Below, piece after piece: positions 25,730 to 34,320 of a stretch of 56,079 nt of DNA. Within the stretch, counting starts at the first letter, position 1. The number at the start of each line of letters is the position of its first letter. Where the stretch lies: positions 1 through 56,079 of the forward strand of contig CAIQIQ010000066.1 in the NCBI GenBank assembly GCA_903871935.1, written 5' to 3'. The position numbers and the translations under genes are program-made. The stretch comes from an uncultured Phycisphaerales bacterium (GTDB taxonomy: Bacteria; Planctomycetota; Phycisphaerae; Tepidisphaerales; Tepidisphaeraceae). A model generated the notes under the pieces. It saw only the letters and a program-made list of their open reading frames with translations. It was not told the DNA's origin and did not search any database.

Positions 25730-26449
25730 CTACGGAAGCTCAGCCGCCGCAAAGCTCGTATACCCGTAATCCCCATTGATCTGTTCGTTGAACCCCATGC
25801 CCGGCGTCCCCGTGGCATAGGTGTTGTCGGTCGCCTCGGCCAGCTTCACGCCGTTCTTGTACGCCGTGATGATGTTGCCGACGATCGTCGCCTTGACGAC
25901 GTCGCCGGCCTTCACCTGGTATTGCGCGCCTTTGGGCTCCTTCAGAACGGTGTAATCCCCCAGCGGGCCATTCCACCGGACGATCAGCAGATACGCTTTG
26001 GGCGGCAGCGCGAAGGCGATCTCGTAGCCGTTGCACACGTGCGGCGACAAGCTTGACCGCAGACGCAGCTCCACCTCCGGATAGTTGTAAGACTTGTTAA
26101 TGTAGACCGTCGCCTCGGCCATCTGGTCGGTCGCCCACGTTCCGATCAGGAGTGCCGTCGCATCGGCATAGCGCTTGGGACCGGGGTGGGGATGGGTCTG
26201 GCCGACGGTTGTGAAAACATCGCCCCAGTCGAGGCCGGTGGTTGCGCCATTGATCCAGGCACCGCCCTCGCTCATGGGGTTCTCGGCGAGTGGGAACTTG
26301 GTGCTGTAGGTCCGGGGACTCGCCCGGGCGTCCTGGGCTCGCAGTACCGCGGGAGCCGGGATCTGGTTTGTATTATTCATGTTGCGCTCGCATCCGATTA
26401 CCCAGAAGACAATTGCCACCAATATGCCCAGTATTTGAAGCCGATCCAT
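25730..26449 (-). CDS. Lipoprotein with a concanavalin A-like beta domain
   Basis: 239 residues. The N-terminal helix ends in a lipobox (FWVIGCE), so Cys20 should be lipidated and the protein held at a membrane. The rest is beta-rich: AWINGATTGLDWGDVFTTVG, AEATVYINKSYNYPEVELRLR, GYEIAFALPPKAYLLIVRWNG, VKAGDVVKATIVGNIITAYKNG, TPGMGFNEQINGDYGYTSF. The order of strands, with a final GxPGxGF turn, resembles laminin G/DUF1080-like jelly rolls that bind or cleave glycans. No catalytic residues can be assigned. The window's other saccharide-related proteins support a carbohydrate role only loosely. Confidence 0.82.
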   Translation of the reverse strand: MDRLQILGILVAIVFWVIGCERNMNNTNQIPAPAVLRAQDARASPRTYSTKFPLAENPMSEGGAWINGATTGLDWGDVFTTVGQTHPHPGPKRYADATALLIGTWATDQMAEATVYINKSYNYPEVELRLRSSLSPHVCNGYEIAFALPPKAYLLIVRWNGPLGDYTVLKEPKGAQYQVKAGDVVKATIVGNIITAYKNGVKLAEATDNTYATGTPGMGFNEQINGDYGYTSFAAAELP

Positions 26450-26985
26450 GCCAGAGCATCATACCGCCGCAAGCATCTTCGCTGCCATTAGTACGAGGGC
26501 GCAGAACATGTGCTCCACAACGGCTCTGGCCATCCCCCTCTCTCCTCATATTCCGCTTTCCGCTCTAAGCTGGCACCCTCCTCACCCGTTTGTCTTGCCC
26601 TAAAGCCTTTCTACACAAATCAGGCTTCAGCTACGAACTCGATCCCCACTTCCCCGAACACGCTCGTCGTGAACACAGCGATCGACTGGAATTGCCCTGG
26701 TAGTCCCCATTGAAAGCACCCTATTCTTGCCCTTGTTTGCGCAAGGGCAGGTGGTACATTGCCTTTGTTCCGGGGACGTTCCTCGGGCAACCGAGACTCG
26801 TGGATTGAGCTGGCTTGCGTATCCATGGTGGAAAAGGCAGGCGTTCTGCGGGCCGCAATAAGTTCAGTTCCGGCCCCCCCGCTCCCCCAAACCCCTCACC
26901 CCGGTCCCCCAACCCCGCCCCTGCGGAATAGAGATTCCTATCAGGAACCGCCACGGCGTCACGACGGAGCGAAGGAAACTTGCGG
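26450..26985. other. Divergent intergenic region of ~0.5 kb
   Basis: No convincing gene. It holds a small hairpin GCCCTTG/CAAGGGC near 26730-26749 and an imperfect dyad CCGGGGACGTTCCTCGG at 26770-26786, both upstream of the four-gene lipid-type operon and possibly part of its control region. Short minus-strand ORFs (for example 26620-26826) show no domain or ribosome site. Confidence 0.5.
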
Positions 26986-28425
26986 ATGGACAACGTCGAA
27001 CACGAGCGCCAACTGCTGGTGGATTGCCAAACACTGCGCCGGGTCATTCCGGGGCTGAACCGTCTGGAGAGCCAGTGGAATGACGCCCGCGTCTCCGTCG
27101 CCGTGCGCTCCCGCGGCTATTTCACGCCTGACGAAGACGACCACGTGCGACAGATGCTGCTGGCCTACCGCAACTACCGGGTCGCGCTCTACGAGATCAT
27201 CTTCCGCTGCTACGATTACCGCGAGATCGTCCCGGTCTCTTTGGGGCTCCGCGTCTTCCTGGTGGGCTTTGCCACCGGGCTGACACTCTACTCCAAGTCG
27301 CTCAAATTCATACAGGCCTACGAGCGCGAGCCATTGGTGCGGAAGAAACTGAATGAGCCGGATGCCAAGTTCGAGTTGGAGGAGGGGTTCTTCGAGGAGG
27401 TGTTGCACGCTTACAGCTCGCTCGGCAACTACCGCGGAATCATTCGCGGCGCGTGGTTTTGGCGCGGTAACCGACGGGAAATCCAACGGCTCGCGGCAGC
27501 CGGCACGGATTGGGAATGGCTGGTCAGCGTCATCGGGAAGGAGCGTCAGGTAGTGCGCGAGCGGCTGATACATGTGCTGCGGTGCCGCCTGCGCTACGAC
27601 TGGCGAGCGTTCGTGCGTACGACTCTCCGGCCCGTCCGCAAGACCCGCTACGGCGTCCGCTCGCTCATTTGCGCCGCCGGAGCCAATGTCCGCACCACGG
27701 GTCATTATGTGCAAGCGCTGACCACCGCAGTGATCGCCGGGCTGCGTCCCCGCCTCCGGCCCGGTGATGTCCTGCTGGTTCGTGCCGAGAAGAAACTCAC
27801 TGCGGCCATACTCCCCGGCTTCTGGGCCCACGCAGCTCTCTTTGTCGGCAGTCAGCGCGATCTGGAGGCCCTTGGCGCTGCCGGCCAAGCATTCGTTCAG
27901 AAACATTGGTCGGCGCTTGCGGCCCAGGATCGAGGACTGGGCTGTGTCATTGAGGCAATCAGCCCCACGGTTCGCATTCAGGGCTTGGAAAGCGCCTTGT
28001 GCGCCGACCATGTGGTCGTGCTCCGTCCGGCCCTCGGGAGGGCCCAGGTCGCAGAGGCGGTTGCCGAAGCCTTCGGCCACGTCGGCAAGGCCTACGACTT
28101 CGAGTTCGACTTCAACATCAGCACGCGTCTGGTCTGCACGGAACTCATCTACCGTTGCTACCATCATCGGGGTGGCATTGAGTTCCCCCTGGTCAAACGC
28201 CTCGGACGCTACACGCTCACGGGCGATGACATCGCCAATCTCGTCCTGCACTCCCTCGCCGCGGCGCCGCTGTCCGACCACCCGGGCTTCACGCTGGAGG
28301 CTATGGCGCTCAAGACTGGCGACGGCGAGGCGCACTTCGTCGAGCCGCCCGCCTTGCTGGAAACGATGCGGCGAATCCAATCCGGCTGGCGCCCGGCCAA
28401 GTCCGTGGAGGCCGTTCATGCCTGA
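26986..28425 (+). CDS. Permuted NlpC/P60-type (YiiX-like) cysteine enzyme with N-terminal helical domain
   Basis: 479 residues from the ATG at 26986 (MDNVEHERQ), nine bases after an AAGGAA site; a TTG two codons earlier is less likely. Residues ~1-250 are helical with a hydrophobic patch (VPVSLGLRVFLVGFATGLTLY) and no family I recognise. Residues ~255-430 form a permuted papain-like fold: RPGDVLLVRAEKK, His282 in FWAHAALFVGS, then Cys384 in TRLVCTELIYRCY. The same fold includes lipid-modifying enzymes (LRAT/PLAAT type) as well as amidases. First gene of a four-gene operon; its stop lies inside the start of the acyltransferase gene (8-base overlap). Confidence 0.85.
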   Translation: MDNVEHERQLLVDCQTLRRVIPGLNRLESQWNDARVSVAVRSRGYFTPDEDDHVRQMLLAYRNYRVALYEIIFRCYDYREIVPVSLGLRVFLVGFATGLTLYSKSLKFIQAYEREPLVRKKLNEPDAKFELEEGFFEEVLHAYSSLGNYRGIIRGAWFWRGNRREIQRLAAAGTDWEWLVSVIGKERQVVRERLIHVLRCRLRYDWRAFVRTTLRPVRKTRYGVRSLICAAGANVRTTGHYVQALTTAVIAGLRPRLRPGDVLLVRAEKKLTAAILPGFWAHAALFVGSQRDLEALGAAGQAFVQKHWSALAAQDRGLGCVIEAISPTVRIQGLESALCADHVVVLRPALGRAQVAEAVAEAFGHVGKAYDFEFDFNISTRLVCTELIYRCYHHRGGIEFPLVKRLGRYTLTGDDIANLVLHSLAAAPLSDHPGFTLEAMALKTGDGEAHFVEPPALLETMRRIQSGWRPAKSVEAVHA

Positions 28426-29740
28426 GCTCTGGTATATCTGCTTCTTCCGCTTCATCACGGGGGTCTATTTTGCCCGCCTGACGTTGCTGCATCCGGAGCG
28501 ACTGCCAAAGGCGGAGCAGCCGGTTCTCTTTCTGGGCCTGCATCGCAACGGCGCGGTGGACGGCTTCGTGTACTACCGCTTGTTGGGAGAGCCGATATTC
28601 CTGATCTCAACGCAGCTCACGCGGAGCTGGTTTGCGAGGCTCTTCTTTCACGGCATCGCCGTCACCCGCAGAAAGGACGAGGGGGAGCACCAGGAGAAGG
28701 ACCACCTTGCCCTGGCCCGTTGCGTTGAGCACCTGCGAACGGGCGGGAAACTGTGCGTTTTCCCCGAGGGCACCAGTTCGCTCGGGCCTCGCCACCTGCC
28801 CTTCAAGAGCGGCGCGGCCTGGCTCATTGCCGATTATCTGGAGAACGGCGGACCGCCCTTGCTCGTCCTTCCCGTCGGCATTCACTACGAATGCCCCTGG
28901 GCCTTCCGCAGCAAGGTCGAAGTCGTCCTGGGGCAACCCATCGCCACCGAGCTACCCCCGGGCGCCACTCGTCTGGCGCGGCTCAAGGAACTCAAGCGCC
29001 GCATCGAAGCCGGCCTGGAAGAGGTCGGCATCAACGTCGCCTCGGCCAAACAGCAGGGCCATATTCAGCGTTTGGCATATGCCGCCACTCTCGCAACTCC
29101 GAGGTCCTACTTCCAGTCGCTCAAGGCGCTGGAAAAGGACATCTCCAAACCCATCGAGGAAGCTGAGGCGAGCCTCAACCAACGTTTCCCGTGGAATAGC
29201 TGCGAGCCTGCCGACGACCCCTCTCCCGCCCTGCCGGGCCCCCTATCCCCCGTCGAGGGGGAGAGCGGGCCCATGTCAGTAAATTGTTTGGACCCAACGC
29301 CAGCGCGCGGCTCAACCCATCTATGGTTTCACCAGGGCGTGCCCCTGATGCCGATGACCTCAAGCTGGCTATATGCGCTGATGCTGCTGGTTTGCGCACC
29401 GATCGTGGGGGCCGCGCTCCTGCTGAACCTGCCGCCTTTCCTGGCGGGTTGGTTCGCCGGCCAGAAGTTCCCGGATGACCGCAATGTGATCTCACTTTGG
29501 AGGATTCTGGTCGGCATCCCAGTGTTCGCCATTTGGATTGGTGTTGTCTCCCTGCTGCTGATTCTGGAAGGCAAGCTCCTCCTTCTCGGCCTCTATGCGG
29601 CGGTCACCTGGCTCGGACTGGTGCTCTACTACCGGGTCAAGAAGCTGGCAGTGGCGGTTCATAATGGCTTCCGTCACCCTGAGGTGAAACCTTGCCTGCT
29701 GGCCTTTCACCAAGCCGTGCTAAACAACTTACCCGAATGA
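28418..29740 (+). CDS. Glycerolipid-type acyltransferase with C-terminal membrane domain
   Basis: 440 residues, starting at the ATG at 28418 inside the end of the previous gene. Acyltransferase core: LGLHRNGAVDGF with His42 and Asp48 (HX5D spacing as in the Gpt2/Sct1-type branch), TRSWFARLFF, KLCVFPEGTSS (115-120), LVLPVGIHY. Residues ~275-310 are a Pro/Ser/Gly linker that coincides with a DNA palindrome (29236-29272). Residues ~310-420 contain two or three membrane helices (WLYALMLLVCAPIVGAALLL; VGIPVFAIWIGVVSLLLIL). It would acylate a glycerol- or similar phosphate at the membrane. Its stop overlaps the next start as ATGA. Confidence 0.88.
   Translation: MPELWYICFFRFITGVYFARLTLLHPERLPKAEQPVLFLGLHRNGAVDGFVYYRLLGEPIFLISTQLTRSWFARLFFHGIAVTRRKDEGEHQEKDHLALARCVEHLRTGGKLCVFPEGTSSLGPRHLPFKSGAAWLIADYLENGGPPLLVLPVGIHYECPWAFRSKVEVVLGQPIATELPPGATRLARLKELKRRIEAGLEEVGINVASAKQQGHIQRLAYAATLATPRSYFQSLKALEKDISKPIEEAEASLNQRFPWNSCEPADDPSPALPGPLSPVEGESGPMSVNCLDPTPARGSTHLWFHQGVPLMPMTSSWLYALMLLVCAPIVGAALLLNLPPFLAGWFAGQKFPDDRNVISLWRILVGIPVFAIWIGVVSLLLILEGKLLLLGLYAAVTWLGLVLYYRVKKLAVAVHNGFRHPEVKPCLLAFHQAVLNNLPE
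29236..29272. repeat. Long palindrome inside the acyltransferase coding sequence
   Basis: Two 16-base arms (29236-29251 and 29257-29272) pair at 14 positions around GTCGA. The sequence encodes the GPLSPVEGESGP linker without breaking the frame. It looks like a REP-type palindromic element that inserted in frame, or like a stem selected to slow translation between domains. Confidence 0.65.
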
Positions 29741-30714
29741 ATGCGTCAGCTCTAAAACCTGCCCCCACACGCGGCGAGCCTGGCAGCGAAGGCCATGGCA
29801 AGGTAGCCGGCCTGCTCCCCCACGAGTTCTTCTTCGGCCTATTCCTGCTGGTGACTTGGGTGCGATTGGGCGTCGTCACCGGCTGGCTCGGGGTCGATGC
29901 CCTGATCTACCTGGGGCTGATCGTGCTGATCATCGCCGCAATCTGGTACTGCCGTTCCAACGGGCGCACCTGGCCAAATACTCCCGGCGCCCGCTGGCGC
30001 GTGGGCCTGCTGTATTATCCGCTGGCCATGAACTTCATCTTCGTTCACCTGAAGACCGCCATCCCGAAGCTTCACCCGGGCAAGATGGATTCCTTTCTCT
30101 ACCATATCGATTCGCTGCTGATGGGAGTAACTCCGAGCTTGCGAGCACAGGCGTTGGTGCACCCGGTGCTGACCGAGTTCTTCAGCCTCTGCTATATTCT
30201 GTTCTTCCCTTATCTCCTCTTCAGCCAGGTTTATTACTTCCTCGGCGAATTGGGCCTGCTGAGGAAGTTCGTCATAGGACTCTTTACGATCTACGGCCTC
30301 GGCTTCCTCGGCTATTCGTTGGTGCCTGCCACCGGCCCTTGCCATGCCATGGCCGACCAGTTCTCAGTGCCGCTTTCGGGCGGCTGGATTACCCGGTGGA
30401 ACGCCGCCGTGGTAGCGCAGGGCAGCAACGGAGTGGACGTGTTCCCCAGCCTCCATTGCGCCGTCTCCTGCTTCCTGCTCTTCTTTGACCGCCGGCACCG
30501 GCCCTGGCGATTCAAGCTTTACCTGCTGCCCTGCGTGGGGCTGTGGTTCTCCACCATCTACTTGCGTTACCATTACTTCGTTGATGTCGTCTGCGGCTTC
30601 GCGCTGGCCGCCATCGCCCTCTGGCTGGCGAACTGCTTCCCCCGGAGATCAGCCAATCCCGCAAACACGTTGCCGTCGCCCTCTACCGTCACGGTCAAAT
30701 CTAATACGCCATGA
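29737..30714 (+). CDS. PAP2-superfamily membrane phosphotransferase (Aur1/inositolphosphotransferase-like)
   Basis: 325 residues from the ATG at 29737, which overlaps the acyltransferase stop (ATGA). About six membrane helices. The three active-site blocks are present: VPATGPCHAM (~200), VDVFPSLHCAVSCFLLFF with the first catalytic histidine (~237), and LRYHYFVDVVCGFALA with the second (~283). This spacing and the FPSLH motif fit PAP2_3-type enzymes such as Aur1, which move phospho-head groups between lipids, more than simple phosphatases. The start chosen removes 15 poorly supported residues. Its stop overlaps the next gene as ATGA. Confidence 0.9.
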   Translation: MNASALKPAPTRGEPGSEGHGKVAGLLPHEFFFGLFLLVTWVRLGVVTGWLGVDALIYLGLIVLIIAAIWYCRSNGRTWPNTPGARWRVGLLYYPLAMNFIFVHLKTAIPKLHPGKMDSFLYHIDSLLMGVTPSLRAQALVHPVLTEFFSLCYILFFPYLLFSQVYYFLGELGLLRKFVIGLFTIYGLGFLGYSLVPATGPCHAMADQFSVPLSGGWITRWNAAVVAQGSNGVDVFPSLHCAVSCFLLFFDRRHRPWRFKLYLLPCVGLWFSTIYLRYHYFVDVVCGFALAAIALWLANCFPRRSANPANTLPSPSTVTVKSNTP

Positions 30715-33224
30715 AATACATCCTTCCATTCTCGAACCCGCTGGCCGCCCGGATCGAACTGAGCGGTGGCAAAGGCTCCAACCTGGCCTTGCTGGCGCAG
30801 CGCAGTTTTCCCGTGCCGCCCGGCTTCGTGGTCACGGCGCAGTGCTATCGTGACTTCATCGCCAGCAGGCGTGATGCCCTGAGCGAGGTGGCCGCCCTTC
30901 CCTTCGGCGATGCCGCTGCCTTGCGCACCGAAAGTGAAAAGCTGCGCGCGGCCCTGCGCAAACTCTCGCTGCCGGCGCAGGCGATCGAAGAAATCCGCGC
31001 GGAACTAACCCGGTTCCCCCCGGGGCAGGCCTTCTCGGTCCGCTCCTCCTCGACCATGGAGGACCTCGCCAGCGCCGCCTTTGCCGGGCAGCACGAGACC
31101 TACCTCAACTGCGTCGGCGCGGAGTTCATCCTCGACCGCATCAAAGAGTGCTTCCTCTCTTTGTGGGCGGACCGGGCGATTGCCTACCGCCACCAGCAGC
31201 AGTTCGACCACGCGTTGGCCGCCATGGCCGTGGTGGTCCAGCAGATGGTCCAGTGCGACGTGGCCGGCGTCGCCTTCAGCATCAATCCCGTCAATGGCGA
31301 CCTCAACGAGCTGATCGTGGATGCGAACTTCGGGCTGGGCGAGTCCGTCGTCAGCGGCGAGACGCCCGTGGACCACTTCGTCCTCGACCGCGCTACGCGC
31401 GCCGTCCGCTCCGCCTCCGTCGCCCAGAAGGCCAGCAAAGTGGTCGCCGCGCCCAGCGGTACCGAGGCGGTACGGCTCAGCCACGAGGAGGGCCGCGAGG
31501 CCTGCCTCACCCCCGTGCAGTTGTCCGACTTGGCCGCGCTGCTCCTGCAGGTCGAGGCCAGCTACCGTTTCCCCCAGGATATCGAGTGGGGATTCGCCGG
31601 CGGCCGGCTGCATCTGCTCCAATCCCGCCCCATCACCACCATTCCACCTCGCTGGACGCGGGATGAGTCCGCCGAGCGATTCCCCAACGTTATCACGCCC
31701 CTCACCTGGGACTTCGTCGAGACCGGCTTCCACCACTCGCTCAATTACTCCTTCCGGCTCATGGGCTTTCCACCCTTTAACGGCAAATGGTTCGGCATGC
31801 ATGGCCATTACATCTATGGGAATCAGAATGCCGTGGAGCTTTATGGCCGACGCACCCCCTTCGTCGTGCGTGACGCCGAGGAGCTGCGCGCCGTCATCCC
31901 CCGGCTGCGCGAAGAATATCGCTGGGTACAGGAGCTGCCCGTCGCCTGGATGCGCGACCTGGACCAATACCTCCTGGCCATCGGCGAGTTCATGTCCGAG
32001 CCGCTCGAATCGAAACCGCTGGCTGAAGTGTGGGCCTATGTCCTCAAGGTCAACGCGTATGGCGCCAGCTACTTCCTGCCCAACATCGCGATCTCCATCA
32101 CGCACGGCACCCTCTTCCGCCTGCTCCATCTATTGCTCAAGCTGAGCGTCGGGCCGGAAGCCGAGGCGATGTTCGACCGCCTCATGGCCTATTGCGAGAC
32201 GCGCACCGGCATGATCAACAAAGAGCTGTTCGAGCTGGCCGCCCTCGCGCGCACCTGCCCGGAGCTTGAGGCGGCGCTTAAAGCCCGCGATGCGCGCACG
32301 CTGATCGAAGAGGATTGCCTGGCCCCGTTCCCCGAGTTCGCCGCCCGCTTCCACAAGTTCCTGCGCGACCACGGCCACCGGGAGGTCGATTTCGACGCTT
32401 ATGCTCCCACCTGGAGTGAGATTCCCTGGGTTGTCCTCGATAATGTGAAGCTCATCCTGCAGAACCCCATGGACCAGACGCCCGCCGTCAAAGAGCGCGA
32501 GCTCAAGATCCGCCAGCAGCAGGCCGAACTGGAACTGTTCCACAAGCTGCCGCCGGACCTGCACTTCTTCTTTGCCGAGATGTTGCGCCTGGCCCGCATC
32601 TACACGAGCCTCGACGATTTGGAGCATTATCAAACCACGCGCCTGACTCCCGCCCTGCGCCGCGGCCTGCGCGAACTGGGCCAGCGCCTCGTCCGCCAAG
32701 CTATCCTGGTCGAACCCATGGACGTCTTCTTCGCCCGCCTCCAACAGATCGACGACGCCATCGCCCGCGACACTGCCGCCGCGTGGCAGGAGTTCGCCGC
32801 TCTCGTGCGCGAGCAAAAAGAGGCCTACCTGCGAGACAGGGCGCGAAAACCCGACTGGCTATTGGGCGAGAAAGAGGTCGCCTCGGCGACCGGCGATCTG
32901 CTGACCGGGTTGCCCGGCAGCCCGGGTCAGGCCGAAGGACCGGTGTTCCTCGTCCTGGGCCCCGACGACTTTGGCCGCTTCCCCAAAGGCGCCGTCCTGG
33001 TCGCGCGCACGACGAATCCCACCTGGACGCCGCTCTTCTACAGCGCCGTGGCGGTGATCACCGAAAGTGGCGGCCCCCTCTCCCACGGCGCCGTCACCGC
33101 CCGCGAGATGCGTCTGCCGGCAGTGATGTCGGTAAAGGAATCCTTGAGCCGGCTGCAAAACGGGCAGCGCGTCCGTGTTGACGGCACCCACGGCAAGGTG
33201 TTTCTGCTTGAGGGCTCGGTATAG
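30711..33224 (+). CDS. PPDK/PEP-synthase-type dikinase with rifampin-phosphotransferase domain order
   Basis: 837 residues. Residues 1-~310: PPDK-type ATP-grasp domain (GGKGSNLALLAQRSFPVPPGFVVTA; SVRSSSTMEDLASAAFAGQHETYLN; DIEWGFAGGRLHLLQSRPI). Residues ~320-740: a large helical middle domain without a recognised motif. Residues ~750-837: the swivelling phosphohistidine domain, with His792 in ITESGGPLSHGAVTAREM. The PEP/pyruvate TIM barrel that PEP synthase and PPDK carry at the C-terminus is absent. This is the order of rifampin phosphotransferase, which splits ATP to AMP and Pi and phosphorylates a bound small molecule through the histidine. Final gene of the operon; the substrate is unknown. 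Confidence 0.92.
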   Translation: MKYILPFSNPLAARIELSGGKGSNLALLAQRSFPVPPGFVVTAQCYRDFIASRRDALSEVAALPFGDAAALRTESEKLRAALRKLSLPAQAIEEIRAELTRFPPGQAFSVRSSSTMEDLASAAFAGQHETYLNCVGAEFILDRIKECFLSLWADRAIAYRHQQQFDHALAAMAVVVQQMVQCDVAGVAFSINPVNGDLNELIVDANFGLGESVVSGETPVDHFVLDRATRAVRSASVAQKASKVVAAPSGTEAVRLSHEEGREACLTPVQLSDLAALLLQVEASYRFPQDIEWGFAGGRLHLLQSRPITTIPPRWTRDESAERFPNVITPLTWDFVETGFHHSLNYSFRLMGFPPFNGKWFGMHGHYIYGNQNAVELYGRRTPFVVRDAEELRAVIPRLREEYRWVQELPVAWMRDLDQYLLAIGEFMSEPLESKPLAEVWAYVLKVNAYGASYFLPNIAISITHGTLFRLLHLLLKLSVGPEAEAMFDRLMAYCETRTGMINKELFELAALARTCPELEAALKARDARTLIEEDCLAPFPEFAARFHKFLRDHGHREVDFDAYAPTWSEIPWVVLDNVKLILQNPMDQTPAVKERELKIRQQQAELELFHKLPPDLHFFFAEMLRLARIYTSLDDLEHYQTTRLTPALRRGLRELGQRLVRQAILVEPMDVFFARLQQIDDAIARDTAAAWQEFAALVREQKEAYLRDRARKPDWLLGEKEVASATGDLLTGLPGSPGQAEGPVFLVLGPDDFGRFPKGAVLVARTTNPTWTPLFYSAVAVITESGGPLSHGAVTAREMRLPAVMSVKESLSRLQNGQRVRVDGTHGKVFLLEGSV

Positions 33225-33555
33225 GATGTGATACGGGGACGTAAATGGATGTGATACGGAAAAGCAGATAGTATCCAGCCAGCTGTTGCGATTGTACGAC
33301 CTTTGCAGGATCGTCTTCGCACGGCTCGACAGTCACGCATCGCACGTCCGGGATATGTCTACCACCCTCCCCTTGCACTAACTTGGCCAAAACATCACAA
33401 GTTCATCGTTCACCTGCGCTTGCGCGCAGTTCAAATATGGAGTGCTGCGCATGTGTCGCACAGGCGCGCACCGCGACTTACAGCAATCTTTTCAGATTCC
33501 TCGGCCCCGACCCCCCAAAACCAATGGAAAAACCAAGATCCGCTCTCAAAGTGGT

Positions 33556-33577
33556 GCGCTTTGTGCGCGCAAAGCGC
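33556..33577. repeat. Strong 22-bp palindrome
   Basis: GCGCTTTG (33556-33563) and CAAAGCGC (33570-33577) flank the centre TGCGCG; the sequence reads almost identically on both strands. It could be a terminator-like stem for the operon ending at 33224 or a protein-binding site. Confidence 0.6.
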
Positions 33578-33761
33578 GACACCGCCTGTATAGGTAGAGA
33601 CGCGTTCTTTCTCAACCGAATACCGCCGCTAAGTTAGTGCCCGACGTCAAGCGCAGCGAGATCCCGGCCGCGCCGGGACTCCACGACCTGCCAAACTGAC
33701 ACTCGATCAAAGTGGAACAAAACGGAACACGTTTTACGCTCCTCCCGCATGCATTTGCAGA

Positions 33762-34032
33762 GCGATCTTGAGCACCTTCCCCTTCCGACTCCTGCCTTCT
33801 GGCTCCTGGCCTTCTGTCTTCTGACATATCTCCAAATCCTGAGCACCTTCGGCCCTCATCAGGCACCAAGCAGCAGGAACCAAGCACCACCCGGCGAGTT
33901 ATCCACAATCGCCCCGAACTTGCGCACCTCCTCCCCCAATCTCCACCTAACCACCTATCCCCACAACACTTGCGATATAGGGGGTACCCCAGCCGAGAAC
34001 CTGCGCACCTGCTACTTATCCACAATCGCCCT
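33762..34032 (+). repeat. Noncoding repeat element, copy 1
   Basis: Matches the reverse complement of 41511-41835 in several blocks in the same order: GATCTTGAGCACC, the CTTCTGTCTTCTGAC block, GAGTTATCCACAATCGCCCC, and GCCGAGAACCTGCGCACCTG followed shortly by CTTATCCACA. The core motif CTGCGCACCT (with variants TTGAGCACCT, CTGAGCACCT, TTGCGCACCT) occurs four times at ~70-85 bp spacing. Two copies of TTATCCACA lie inside. Confidence 0.8.
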
Positions 34033-34320
34033 TCTTATCCGTTCCCCGCGTTCCCGTGTCCCCGTGTCTCCCTTCCATGTCTCGCCCTCACGCCCTCTCC
34101 ACTCTCGCCCTCCGCTTTCCACTCCCCTTGCGGCCACGCGCCAACCCCCTCCCCATCCGATTGTCTTGCCCCAAACCCCGCTCCTACAATCACATGTCTG
34201 CATCCGAAAGGACGCGAAAGGACGCTTTGCAGGACCGGCCGAATACGCTTCGCCACAGACACGGGACGCGGGTGCTGGTGCACCCGATCGGCCGGCATCC
34301 TCATTAGCCTTAGGTGAATC

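Larger units (their letters stand above)
33225..34320. other. Gene-poor region of ~1.1 kb with repeats
   Basis: No supported gene. It contains a 13-base direct repeat GGATGTGATACGG (33224-33236 and 33247-33259), a 22-bp palindrome (33556-33577) and the first copy of a long noncoding repeat (33762-34032). Base composition is less GC-biased and codon bias is absent, so open frames here are chance. Confidence 0.7.

Noticed and set aside
26959..28458. 499-residue open frame on the minus strand
   Set aside because: Exact antisense of the YiiX-like gene in high-GC DNA; composition is typical of a shadow frame and no motif is present.
25661..33240. Shared TGATACGGGGAC near 25662 and 33229 as a mobile element
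   Set aside because: Only ~12 bases are common and no ends, flanking duplications or transposase are visible; recorded only as a possible remnant of a short repeat family.
33762..34032. Chromosome origin (oriC) because of DnaA-box sequences
   Set aside because: Only two boxes per copy, no AT-rich unwinding region, no dnaA/dnaN/gidA neighbours, and the same boxes occur in the second repeat copy.
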